Assembly (NCBI GenBank): GCA_032622095.1
Contig: CP136065.1
Span: 110,957,195 to 111,021,194, forward strand
Length of the DNA: 64,000 bases
Direction: 5' to 3'
Source of the DNA: Siphonodentalium dalli
Taxonomy: Eukaryota; Mollusca; Scaphopoda; Gadilida; Siphonodentaliidae
The notes beneath the pieces were generated by a model. That model worked only from the letters and a program-made list of their open reading frames with translations. It searched no databases and had not been told where the DNA came from. Positions 25,297-35,679 of this stretch are shown here, piece by piece. Position 1 is the first letter of the stretch. Each line of letters opens with the position of its first letter. The translations under genes were made by a program, and so were the position numbers.

Positions 25297-26018
25297 TGGT
25301 TAAGTAGGCCATCATTATTTTTTTTATATTTTCCTGACCTGTCAATTACCCATACAAAATGATCAGATGCATCCTTGCCAGAAAAGTTATTGTTAATCTC
25401 ACTCTGTGTAGACAGAAGTGGTTGACCCTAGTCCAAGGTATATGAAAATAGTTAACAGATCTTTGGTATCTATCTTGTTGACTGTGTCAGAGTACCGGTA
25501 TGCATATACATAACAAGCATTGATATACAATAATACTGTATTCTCCTGTTAATGATGTGCCATACATACATTTATACATTTACTGTATTAATTTATGAGA
25601 AATGAAATAATGTTTTTTTTCTTCAAAAATACACGGTCTTTCGATCATTGTTTATTGGTTGATTATGTTCACAGTACACATTCTTCTGAATATATATGCA
25701 GCATTTTAAACTAATGGAATTCATGTCCTAGTTTAAGGCTGTTACATATGTACATTTCTGGACACGTAATTCAATATTGTTCCATCTGACAATTTTAATA
25801 GGTAATCTGTTTATACTCATTCTTAATTCTCCGAGTGTTATTAAATATTTCTAATTCAAAATATTCAAAATAAATATTGTGTTAAATATGTGATAAACAT
25901 TACCTATACTAGAGCCATATTCAGACTAGTTTCCCAATTAATTATAAAACTGCTGATAGTCAGCCATCTTAACCCTTTCATGAGGGGAGTCGCACTGATG
26001 CAGATCATGTGCCATGTG

Positions 26019-26091
26019 CATTCTCTTATATATGTGAGGCTCCCTATGGGAGACTCGATTGTTTAGGGAGCCTCGCATATATAAGAGAATG
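26019..26091. repeat. Hairpin 1 of a twin-hairpin pair
   Basis: CATTCTCTTATATATGTGAG at the left pairs with CTCGCATATATAAGAGAATG at the right (one mismatch). GGCTCCC and GGGAGCC extend the stem to about 27 bp, with ~19 bases of loop. A second near-identical hairpin follows at 26134. Confidence 0.8.
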
Positions 26092-26133
26092 CACTGGCTT
26101 AAAATATCAATGTAAATATTGTTAGTTTAATGT

Positions 26134-26186
26134 ATTCTCTTATATATGCGAGGCTCCCTATGGGAGACTCGCATATATAAGAGAAT
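26134..26186. repeat. Hairpin 2 of a twin-hairpin pair
   Basis: ATTCTCTTATATATGCGAG pairs with CTCGCATATATAAGAGAAT. Inner GGCTCCC and TGGGAGA pair partly, leaving a near-perfect 53-bp palindrome. Same sequence as hairpin 1 with a 20-base shorter centre, about 115 bp downstream. Confidence 0.8.
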
Positions 26187-26712
26187 GCTATGGCTTACAA
26201 GGTATATATAAAACTAGATCACACCTGCTCCCTACTTCCTGCCCACCCCATCATGAGTTTTGGATCAACTCTAAAGAAGAGGTGTCCATTTGGATATGTC
26301 AAATATGGTTGATTACATGTTTGAAGTGTAGGAACGTATGCAAATGTTGGTCTAAAAACGACAAATTCCCCACTATTAAATTGTTGTCAAATCAAACTAA
26401 GATAACAATTTCAACATATTGTTGGTGTTAAAATTCAAACCAATCTATTCTAAGATAAGAAATTTGTAACTGTTGAACATTTTGACCAAAGTTGGGGATT
26501 GACACAAATTAAGCACCCCTCCCCAAGTCCCCCACCACCAATCACGTCATAACCTATCAATGATTTAGTTGAACGTGATTTCATAAGTTATATTCATGTC
26601 TGGACGACAAACATGTGTAAATGTCCCTCATGCGGACTTCAGAGGAGGAAATATGATGGCGCCGGCATTGAAATATTGTCACACCTGGATCTTTCAATAA
26701 TGCCTAGATTAA

Positions 26713-27048
26713 AGACATATTATGTACTTGTTTGGGTGGGGCAAACTGATCAGTTAGTAACCAGGCGCTAAGCGAACTGGAATAATGTAGCATTCTACTA
26801 GCATCGCCGAAAATCTGAAGCAAATAAACCCTACCACCCCACAGAAAACATCGTAAATATTTACTACTAGATTCGGGACGCATCTATCGGCGATAAACTA
26901 ACGAAAACGAATTCGCCATCGAGAGTGACTGCATTTAATTAATATATAAGAATGACGATGCGTGTTGTTAATTTGGATATAATATTTGTAAAAATTACTA
27001 CTTTGAACAGTATTATTCTCCATTTATACCGGAGTGTGTCACATCACT
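26713..27048. mobile_element. TTAA-type MITE, second family, copy 1 (nested)
   Basis: Bounded by TTAA at 26709-26712 and 27049-27052, with ends AG...CT. Aligns along its length with 28492-28858: shared words include AGACATATTATG, GTAGCATTCTACTA, GATTCGGGACGCA, GATAAACTAACGAAA and the right end ACCGGAGTGT. It sits inside the 4.36-kb transposon, so it inserted later or was carried as part of it. Non-coding. Confidence 0.7.
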
Positions 27049-27839
27049 TTAAGTAAATGAATATAACATCTCATACTCTCCTGAGAGTAGATTTATATTA
27101 CCATTGGTCATTTATATAGGCGGGCATGATTATGATACCATACTCATCGGGACTTTAAATATTTTATTTCTGCCCATTAATGTCACTTAATCTCCCGTAT
27201 TAGGTATTTATTGTCTTATTTCTTAATATACCTGTTCTATTATGCAAATTACATAAGCTACAGTCATTATCTGGTATAAAATGTCAGATACACAAGACGA
27301 TTTTCGGACCCAAGTGCAGAAATCGTTCGAGTAAATCTCATGGACAGAACCGTCACAGCCATGATCGGTTTGAAATAGAACCATAACACGCATCCGTGTT
27401 GATTACGAGGTCACAGCTCCCAATTATCAACCCCTATCGGGATACTTTCTCAGCTATTTTACAGAAGAATAACACGGGTACACTTTATATTCAGTGTTTG
27501 TCTTCAGAATGCGTTTCATATTTTATACGCCACGAAAAACAAAGAAATTGCGTCCACGTGGCTTGATTTTCAGTGATAACATGTTGATATTTACGCGTTA
27601 ACTCGCTAATACCGAGTTAATTGTGGCCTAGAGTTCAGGTTTCGATAACACGGCACGTCTGCGGCATCTGTTCATTCAGGAAAGTATAATCTATTCAAAA
27701 TATCTATAATTATGCGTGATTTTGTCACAAAAATGATTATTTTCAATCATCAGGAACCGTAACAAATCAGGCAAGAACCATCACACTACCGGCGATAGAA
27801 CGATTTCCGATGTAACAGTTCCTACACAGTGGCCAGGAA

Positions 27840-28487
27840 GGCTTCTATCAATTAATATTGATTTTATTTCGAATATTTTATTGGGACCCTTTATTTGTCT
27901 ATTTTTAGAACAGACCATTCGGGTGATACCATATAGCGATAGAGAGCATTAGGGTGTTCCTATGACTACGTACCGAACGTCAAATGTCCCAGATTGATTG
28001 TATTGTTTTATTCCATAGTTATTAAAGCGATAATGAGTATAATTAATGTTTATTTGTGACAAAATAACACATTAACATTTCTGTATAAACCACTATTGTT
28101 CGTCAGCGAAACAACCGCACATGTTTAGACCAGAAAATATTCGAATTAAAATTAATATTAATCGATAGAAGCATTTCCGGACAGGAGTCTTCGATTCAGA
28201 TCTAATCTAATATTTTATACCCCGGTAACTCTATAATACATGTTTATAAAGAGATAATCCACCTTTAAGTGTGTAGTGATATATTTTAATGGGATTGGAG
28301 GCAAATTGCTGACACTCTACAGCCACTCAGACATGATCCATCATTATTAGGGAGGAGGGTATTTTAAATAGGGTATAGTGTTTATAAATAGCGCTTGTCC
28401 TCCAATCGATTTTCTCATTTTTATATACGGTACACATTTTATTAGTAAATATTGTTTTATATACATACCTTACAATTCCCAAATACA
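27840..28487. other. Non-coding stretch, nothing recognised
   Basis: AT-rich, no frame of 60 codons, no repeat boundary found. Confidence 0.5.
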
Positions 28488-28491
28488 TTAA

Positions 28492-28858
28492 AGACATATT
28501 ATGGACTTGTTCAGGTTAGTGGAACAGATAAATTAGTACTCAGGCGCTATGCCAACTGGGAGAAAGTAGCATTCTACTAACATCGCCCAAAAGCTCAAAT
28601 AAATCGACCATATAACGCCATCGAAAACACCATCTGAACTACGCTCAATTGTAAATATTTACATCTCGATTCGGGACGCAACAATCGTCGATAAACTAAC
28701 GAAATGATTTCACCATCCATACTCATTGCATTTAATAAATATATAAGACGGACGGTATGTGTGTTGTAAATTTGATTAATATTCATAAAAATAACTACTT
28801 TGAGCAAGATTACTCTCCATTTCTATCTGATCACCCTACCGGAGTGTTTCATATCACT
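28492..28858. mobile_element. TTAA-type MITE, second family, copy 2
   Basis: Direct-oriented relative of 26713-27048 with TTAA at 28488-28491 and 28859-28862. Somewhat longer (367 bp) through small insertions. The 70-codon minus-strand frame inside it is not a gene. Confidence 0.7.
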
Positions 28859-29059
28859 TTAATATAATTAATTATATTTGTCTCCCGAAATAAAAATTCA
28901 GGGGACTATAGAAATGGCCAGTGTCCGGCCCGGTCTGTGTGTCTGTTTGTCCCAAATGGTTTCCGGATGATTTACATATTTATAATTTTAAACAGCGCCA
29001 CCTTATTTCCTCTCAATTTGAGCCAAGGCTTTTTATCTGACGAATAATTCTTTTTATAG

Positions 29060-29239
29060 GTAATAACGAATGCACTATGGTATGTCACCAATGATCACGC
29101 TAAAATTTACGATGCCTCACAGAGGAAGGGGGTTAAGTATATCCCTAAAATCTTCAAAGAATATGACGACAAATATGACAAGAATAAGAAAAGAAAGAAA
29201 TGGCAACTTTCAGCTTCTGACATTGAGAGTCATGCTCAG
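29060..29239 (+). CDS. Family A exon (open, 60 codons)
   Basis: Acceptor TTTTTATAG before 29060 and donor CAG|GTATTT after 29239. The frame begins VITNALWYVTNDHAK and runs open to SDIESHAQ at the donor. It includes RKGVKYIPKIF and a basic KNKKRKK patch, as is usual for the N-terminal region of this family. Part of the pseudogene at 29060-35195. Confidence 0.6.
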
Positions 29240-30049
29240 GTATTTTAATTTTGAATTCAGTTCTTTCTCATTTAGAATAATTTATTGAATGAACTATGAA
29301 TGGTATTTATGCATACCCCTTGATATACACATATATTATATATTAATTCGAAGATATATTATGCAGATTCTGTTGTTGAGTTTGCTGGTAATATTATTGC
29401 CAAACTTTTTGGTATTTTTGGTATTGCCCTTTCTCTAAACTGGCCGTCGGGGGAACATGATACGATTGGCGTCGCACTGTATTGTTTTATATATGTGTCT
29501 ATACAAAATCTATTATTTTAATACTATTTTATTAAAGGCTTTATACAGCATCTTAATGAAGCCCGTAATGAAGGCTACACCACCATGGAGGGATTTTGCT
29601 GATAACTTAAAAGGATCTGGCAGACTGTTGGCATACATACATTATGTATTTGCGGAGTAAGACAGAGGAAATCAAAAGAAACCAAGCTTTGGACCATCCA
29701 GTAAGACAGATATCTGAGAGCGCAACAGTTGAATTCAGAATGGCTGAACATGCACCTGCTGAGAAATACCTATTAATAGACAAGGCTGTGCTGGAGAAGG
29801 GATGTGTATAGATGAGGATGTCCACATTGCTGCTTCTTTCAAGAATAACATGCAAAGACTCAGGTAAGCATTGAACAATGTGACTATACTTTTTAATTTT
29901 AAAACATAGTGCAATGGAAGTGAAATGACATCAGAAGCACTTTCACTTCAGTTACAGCGAGTTCTAAAGTAACAATGATGTAATTATTTTAATTGGATTT
30001 AAATCAGCATATAAAGTCTGCACTCAAAAACGTTTTATTCTGTATTCAG

Positions 30050-30256
30050 GTTGTAGAAGAAGCCACTGCAGCAGACGAAATGAGACACAACATTGCACAT
30101 CTTGCTCGTTGGATATCCTTGGATGATTTGAGCCGGGAAACAGTGGTGAAATGCCCAGAGGGTACAGTGGTGCCATCAAAAAGCCTTATTCGATTGCAGT
30201 TTGCTCCAAAATATCCCTACACAAAAACAGCCCTGAATTTTACATCACGTGTAAAG
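30050..30256 (+). CDS. Family A exon with AHLARW motif
   Basis: 69 open codons between TATTCAG and AAAG|GTATAG. Contains MRHNIAHLARWISLDD and IRLQFAPKYPYTKTALNF, both typical of the family. The join to the previous exon does not hold frame, in line with decay. Confidence 0.6.
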
Positions 30257-30600
30257 GTATAGTCTAAAATTCAGCCATTTAAAATGGTATATATATGCCA
30301 TTAGAATATGGCACCAAGATATTCTGTCAAATTAGTATTAAAAAACCCAATGTTTTATCATCGGATATGTTGTCACTAAAAAGATGATGCCCCCCCCCCC
30401 CATTCTTTTTGAAGCGATTTTATTTTTTATCATTTGTGGGTACTCAGGCCACATATGTCAAATTATATGTGTTCATCGCATTTCCACAGTTATTTAAAGT
30501 GAAAACAGTTTTCTAAAACGTTTCTACATTCAAAGTATACTAGTTTAACAAAGACAAAATTGTACTTTCTATCTACTTAATACCTTTACTTGAAATTTAG

Positions 30601-30771
30601 GTACAGCACAGTACAAAATACAAAGGCGTCAGCTACGTGCAGAGCATCAAGATCAGCAGTATACGGCAGCACAGTTTAAATACATTCGCGAGAAAGCTGT
30701 TGAGATGGACACGAATGATGTAATTCTGATATTTGCTGACGATAAGGCAAAGGTGCCAATAGGCAACCTAG
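30601..30771 (+). CDS. Family A exon with ADDK motif (first acidic motif)
   Basis: Reads YKIQRRQLRAEHQDQQYT, then DVILIFADDKAKVPIGNLG. A CAGCA duplication at the exon start shifts the frame from the previous exon. The donor GTATAA at 30772 joins cleanly to 32795 to give GNLGIRVSTGVRG, which supports the splice across the Helitron dimer. Confidence 0.65.
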
Positions 30772-30899
30772 GTATAACCATTGTCAGACTATATCCGATA
30801 CGATTGAGTTTGTAATAATTAATACAACTACTTTCATTTTCATTTAAATGCTGGCATTTGATTTAGGGATGCGGACCGGACTACATTAAACTGTGGACA

Positions 30900-31693
30900 T
30901 CTATTATATATTTTGGAAGATCTGTGTGTTTGTGTGTGTGTGTGTGTGTGTGTTCGCGATGGACTCGAACACGGCTGGACCGATTTCGACCAAACTTGGT
31001 ACGGACACGTAATTCGACCCGGGAACGAACATGGGTCTATTGATTTTCAGATCCGATGTCAACTTTTCACGTGCCGAGGTAAAATCTGTTTTTACGCTGT
31101 GTTACGGGACTTTCATTTGAGTTCGGTGCTTACAAATCGATTCGAAACAGCACGAATAATAAAATGCCAGTCATAATAATGACACTGTGAGAATCTTTCG
31201 TGTCTCCTCTTTCCAACGATATATAATGCGTATGTATCCGTTTTAGTTATCTGCCTCAATTATCAAGAAGAAGTGGTACTATCTTCCATCCGGATAAAAA
31301 CAATGCGTAACTTCTATGACGTCGTTAGAGGTCATAACGTTAGATCACGTTAACGCTTAACCGGCCGATGCATTTGACTGTTTCAGACGTCTTGGCGATA
31401 TCTCGGGCACCGATTGTAATTTATCTTTACGTTGAAACTTGATAATTAATGAGCGTGTGTATATGAGGCGCTTTTATATACTTGAGTGGAAATCAAATCG
31501 GGTTAAACTGGCGGATTTTTACGGACGAAATTTGATGCATAGGGTATCTCGGTATCCGCTGGGCCGATTTCCCGGTATCCGCTGGGCCGATTTCCACCAT
31601 TTTTGGGGTGTTGGTGTTTGACCCCACCTGAACTTGACCTTCAAAATGGTCAATTCAAGGTCAAAGCCCGGACGAAGTCGGGTCACCTTCTAG
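30900..31693 (+). mobile_element. Non-autonomous Helitron, dimer unit 1
   Basis: Starts TCTATTATATATTTTGGAAG at 30900 after A (30899), with a TGTGTG tract near 30930. Ends with a bulged hairpin (CCCGAC / GTCGGG around GAA), about 10 bases, then CTAG at 31690-31693. The next unit starts at once. The body carries a (AA)CTTGGTACGGAC-type word and a doubled CCGCTGGGCCGATTTCC segment near 31556-31592. No ORF of note. Confidence 0.8.
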
Positions 31694-32412
31694 TCTATTA
31701 TATATTTTGGAAGATCTGTGTGTCTGTCTGTCTGTTCGCGATGGACTCGAAAACGACCGAACCGATTTCGATGAAACTTGGTATGTGGGGGTATTTTCGG
31801 CCGGGAACGAACATAGGCATATTAATTTGTCCGTGCGACGTGACCTTGAAATCGGGTAATTTCAAGGTCAAACGCCCGAATATCACGGGATTTCGATGAA
31901 ACTTGGTACGTGTGGGTATCTTCAGCCGGGGAGTGGCATAAACCTATTAATTTGTCCGTGCGACGTGACCTTGAAATCGGGTCATTTCAAGGTCAAATGC
32001 CAAAATATTACGGGATTTCAATGAAACTTGGTATGCGGGGGTACATTCGTATGGGGAGTCTCATAAGCATATTCATTTGCCCGTGCGACGTGACCTTGAC
32101 CTTGAAATCGGGTCAATTCAAGGTCAAATCGCCAATTTTGATGGGATTTCGACGAAATTTGATACATGGGTGTATTTTTGTCAACTGAGTGTTTTGGACG
32201 GGTCAAATCCTGACCCCGATCTGACCTTGACCTTCAAAATAATAAATTCAAGGTCAAATCGGGTAAAACCGGATCGATTTCGACGGACACGTTTGTCGGG
32301 TACTTTTGTCCGGGCAGTGTTTTGGACGGGTCAAATCGTTACCTCAACTGACCTTGACCTTCAAAATGGTCAATTCAAGGTCAAAGCCCGGACGAATCGG
32401 GTAACCTTCTAG
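31694..32412 (+). mobile_element. Non-autonomous Helitron, dimer unit 2
   Basis: Same 5' start as unit 1 (TCTATTATATATTTTGGAAG), then (TCTG)n. Ends CCCGGACGAATCGGGTAACC, TT, CTAG, followed by T at 32413. The pair as a whole is flanked by A and T. The interior is a ~125-bp tandem repeat with TTTCGATGAAACTTGGTA words near 31768, 31892, 32017 and 32146, and repeated CGTGACCTTGAAATCGGGT. Non-coding. Confidence 0.8.
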
Positions 32413-32794
32413 TCATATATAAATATGATACATTGTATATATGGACATTGTGGAAATGTGTAATGTATTTCTCTTATCTCCGTCATTGTATAGAAGTTAG
32501 AGAACGAATACATGTGCCTAAAACTCGTGACTGTGACTCACTGTCGAGTCTGTTTTTCATGTTTGTGTTACCCCCAAATGCTATGATTGGGTTGAGTGCA
32601 AATGCTCCAAGTCTGTCGGCACTCATAACGTTTAGTTCTTAGCCGTGCCAACTAAATACATTCCAGATAGATTGGTAAATTTCCGACATGCAGGTATGCG
32701 TACCATACCGCCCTATCGTTATAGTTACAGAACTAATGAAATGTAAGTATATATACACGTATATATTTTTGCCCACTTGTTTTATTTCTTTCAG

Positions 32795-33270
32795 GTATAC
32801 GAGTCTCCACTGGAGTAAGGGGGAATAACATTGGCGCCTTCCTCAACGGAACTCAGTGCTTTAGACCATGACATGACCAAATGTTCATTGACACCTTCTG
32901 GGACATTAATTTGCTATATTCCCAATAATGCAGGAAAGAGTTTTGTTCAGGGCCGTGTTGTCACCTGTGTTAACGACAGTGTGTTTGAGAGCAGATCTCC
33001 ATGGCGTCATGCAGCGATGTGGAGGAAGATCCTGGAAAATGCTAATCAAAAGACGTTCATGTTATTTACCGATGGTGGAACAGATCATAGAAATAATCTA
33101 GAATCCATTAAGCTCTCACTAATATGCTTATTCACGGAACTTGATATGGACATGATTGTAGCTGGCAGATGTGCCCCAGGAAGAGCGTCACGAACCCAGC
33201 TGAGAGGGTGATGTCAATTCTAAATCTCGGTATCCAGAACTGTGCACTTGAACGATATGTAGAAGACTAG
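32795..33270 (+). CDS. Family A exon with TDGGTDH motif (second acidic motif), frameshifted
   Basis: Opens GIRVSTGVRGNN. A one-base shift near 32830 leads to LSALDHDMTKCSLTPSG, then KSFVQGRVVT, NDSVFES, MLFTDGGTDHRNN and LDMDMIVAGRCAPG. A second shift near 33190 continues as NPAERVMSILNLGIQNCALE to a stop at ~33268. The order and spacing match the family throughout. Confidence 0.7.
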
Positions 33271-33543
33271 AAGTAGAAATGTTCACATCATATTGCCGTT
33301 TTTTGAACACACACTCACAAGCATATATATAGATATAGCCCAAATAAGACGTAAAAAAAACCCTAAAAATGCATGAATGGGCACCCAGAAAGCTGTTGAG
33401 TAAAATTTCTGGTTCTTGTATCAGAAACACCCATATAAATGAAGAAATTAACCCAATATAAACATACTAGATCTAAATGTGAAAATCTCTTCAAACTTCA
33501 AAGTGCTAAATTACTGGTTTATTTTTCATTTTTGTATATTTAA

Positions 33544-34035
33544 AGGCACGTGAGGCCTTAGTTGTCGAAAATATTCATATTTGTTCCAATCACCGGAAAC
33601 AGAAAAACATTACAATGCATACAGTTTTGTTCATATATACCATGACTATCGCGTAAACAGCATGTTATCATAAAGACCTACTATATTTTACCTAAGCAAG
33701 AGCCTGATTGTGTTAGACGACAGCACAATGCTACTGGCTAATCACACAAAGATTGCATAAACGCTCTTTATTTGTTCCATATCAGGAATTCACCAACAAA
33801 GAACGCTCTTTATGTTTACCATCATAATATAAACAAACACCAGAAAAGTAACTTTTTATGCTTTTGTTTACATAACAATGGTCAAACAAATGACAATAAC
33901 TTACTGTTTATGCTATATTTCTTATTTGTATACGGACACAGTCTGTCTACATTGTGATGTTCTTTCTGTTTGTGGCGGTTTTTGACGGGTGGAAATATTT
34001 TTACAGGATACCCACCGCCAAGGCCAACCGTACCT
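33544..34035 (-). mobile_element. TTAA-type MITE, 492 bp, copy 2 (inverted relative to copy 1)
   Basis: TTAA duplications at 33540-33543 and 34036-34039. It is the reverse complement of 22577-23069 along its full length, with small differences. It lies immediately before the family A exon beginning near 34040; one TTAA copy is within a few bases of that exon's acceptor. Confidence 0.8.
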
Positions 34036-34039
34036 TTAA

Positions 34040-34298
34040 TAACAGCCCTGCGATGGACGAGTACAATGAGTTTATTGTAAAACGATGCTCATCAATGAAG
34101 GAGATACGAAAAGAAGAGAAGATAAGAGAAGCCTGGTCTGAAGCTATTTCTCCTGTTAAACAATGCGTGGCAGACCGGTTCAGGAAGCTGGCACTAAAGG
34201 ACCAACCAATCGAGGTGATGACGTCAATACCATGTAAGGAAATAAACAAACTGCAGGAAATTTCCAAGACGCTTTTTTCTGGGATGGAGCCAGATACA
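34040..34298 (+). CDS. Family A exon, C-terminal half
   Basis: Reads MDEYNEFIVKRCSSMKEIRK, then SEAISPVKQCVADRFRKLAL and EINKLQEISKTLFSGM, ending at donor GTAAGT (34299). This is the expected helical segment after the second acidic motif in the family. Confidence 0.65.
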
Positions 34299-34557
34299 GT
34301 AAGTGTATTCTACTATCTTTGTTTATCAGTATTCATACAAATTACATCACTATATTAAAGTACACTTTAATATCATGAAACAGTCTATCCAAATGTAATA
34401 AATTCAAATATGATTGCCCCAATATAAATACAGTTGATATGTCTTCAATATATATACTAGTATGTGCGATATTTAAATTAGTTCAATCTATAAAATGTAT
34501 GTTCCATCTTCCAGTTTATACCATAACAATTAGGAAAAACATTGTAGGGAGCACCAG

Positions 34558-34680
34558 TACCTCTTCCAAGTGAGGAAGTGCAACAACAGTGGATGCTGCG
34601 CTCCAGCACATGAATAATTTACATGGTTGCCAGATCCTATCCTATATTCCAGTGGTGATCACTACAAAGATTACCAAGAT
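34558..34680 (+). CDS. Family A exon with WLPDPI motif, one stop
   Basis: Reads YLFQVRKCNNSGCCAPAHE, stop, then WLPDPILYSSGDHYKDYQD up to donor GTAAGA. The Cys-containing segment is typical of the family; the TAA makes it a null copy as read. Confidence 0.6.
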
Positions 34681-34824
34681 GTAAGAAACCATTAAATCTC
34701 ATTCGTGTTTGAAATTGTTTCAATATCACCAAATCTACAATTATATTATTAAATATTTAAATATTCATACAGTGTAAATGATTTCAAGTTCATTTCTAAA
34801 GTTTACTATGTCAGAAAAAAATAG

Positions 34825-35195
34825 GTGAATGGCATTGATACCAACGATGGCCGTCCACCATTAAAGACAACAAAACAGAAGACAACCCAACAGAAAGCAG
34901 TCAGAAATAAGATGCTGAAGAGGACATTGCGGCCATGTGGCGCATTCTTCTGTCCAAAGGACCACGTCATGCACAGATAGTCTCAAGACAAGGGATTGGT
35001 TGTGCTGATCCTCTAGAGTTGGCCTATTATGGCTCTGGACTTGGTGAAGCGGACACCTGTGTCTGGTGTGCGCAAGCTGACGGCGTGGTGACGACTTCAT
35101 TAAGAAAGAGATATAAGACCGTCACACCAATCTGTGACAGATGTGCTCGTAGTGGTCTGACACCTGTAATTGCTAGGCCTTACGGCAAAAACTAA
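34825..35195 (+). CDS. Family A terminal exon, putative zinc-binding tail
   Basis: Starts VNGIDTNDGRPPLK. A frame change near 34915 leads to EDIAAMWRILLSKG and DPLELAYYGSGLGEADTC, with CVWC and CDRC pairs about 30 residues apart, which could bind zinc. Ends PVIARPYGKN, stop at 35193-35195. The stop overlaps an AATAAA poly(A) signal. Confidence 0.65.
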
Positions 35196-35212
35196 ATAAA
35201 ATGTGAAATAAA
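35195..35212 (+). terminator. Two AATAAA polyadenylation signals
   Basis: AATAAA at 35195-35200, starting on the last base of the family A stop codon, and again at 35207-35212. Close placement suggests a very short 3' UTR. Confidence 0.5.
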
Positions 35213-35415
35213 ATTAATATAAAATACAGTGCCTTATATATTATGAATTTATGTCCAGATAGACTATATACATAGTATACCTGTATATACAATACGTTGT
35301 GAGCTGTTAATACCTTGTATGTTATGGGAATTAAAAAATTTATTTAAAAAACAAAAACAAAAAAGGTTTTTTTGTCCCCCCCCCCCCGTTACCGGAAACG
35401 AAGGTGTTTTGTTTT

Positions 35416-35566
35416 AGGCCTGAGTCAAGGAGATGTTATTCAAAGTTCTGAAGATTTCCAGCATCTTGCATCTGACCTCATGCCATCGACAACATTTGTT
35501 CATATCACACACGACATTAACTTATTTGTAGATAATATGAAGCTGTTGCGGGCCAGGTATATCTAG
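35416..35566 (+). pseudogene. Transposase-like family B, C-terminal fragment (copy 2)
   Basis: Open segment GLSQGDVIQSSEDFQHLASD, then MPSTTFVHITHDINLFVDN and a stop after KLLRARYI. This has the layout of the C-terminal part of family B, as in the minus-strand piece at 55.9-56.3 kb: an 'xxDFxxxA' helix followed by 'fvhit.di..' It stands just upstream of an N-terminal family B piece in the same orientation, so it belongs to a different copy or to a permuted one. Confidence 0.45.
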
Positions 35567-35679
35567 GTTTCATAAAAATGTAATGCATACAAATGATAAA
35601 CTGACTTGTTTCCTTACATCTGGAGAAAAGTTATGTCAAAATGAGATAGACTATAGATAGATACAATATCCATTGTCTG

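Larger units (their letters stand above)
23472..27831. mobile_element. Large non-autonomous DNA transposon, 4360 bp, long TIRs, 8-bp TSD
   Basis: Terminal inverted repeats of about 80 bp start CACTGTGTAGGAACTGTTAC at 23472 and end with the complement at 27831. The match extends inward through ATCGGAAATCGTTCTATCGC to TTTGTTACGGTTC. Identical 8-bp flanks GCCAGGAA (23464-23471 and 27832-27839) mark the target duplication. There is no open frame of 60 codons or more anywhere inside, so no transposase. Nested inside are a fold-back element (24910-25296), twin hairpins (26019-26186) and a TTAA element (26713-27048). An 8-bp TSD fits hAT or P-like families, but the CACTGTG ends fit neither well; superfamily left open. 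Confidence 0.85.
29060..35195 (+). pseudogene. Transposase-like family A, multi-exon, decayed copy
   Basis: Exons read in order: 29060-29239 (intact 60 codons, NALWYVTNDHAKIYDAS), 29549-29863, 30050-30256, 30601-30771, 32795-33270, ~34040-34298, ~34558-34680 and 34825-35195. Together they follow an unnamed protein family that I recall from cnidarian, mollusc and lancelet gene sets. Landmarks: AHLARW, DVILIFADDKAKVPIG, STGVRG, LSALDHDMTK, LFTDGGTDH, SILNLGIQN, WLPDPI and a C-terminal CVWC / CDRC pair that could bind zinc. ADDK and TDGG are candidate acidic catalytic residues (inference). Frameshifts are visible near 29601, 29658, 29805, 30610, 32830, 33190 and 34915, plus a TAA near 34619, so this copy is dead as read. 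A Helitron dimer and a TTAA MITE sit in its introns. Confidence 0.7.

Noticed and set aside
23472-27831. CACTGTG ends as Transib/RAG-like (RSS heptamer) termini
   Set aside because: Transib makes 5-bp duplications; here the two flanks match only as an exact 8-mer, and no RAG1-like core is present.
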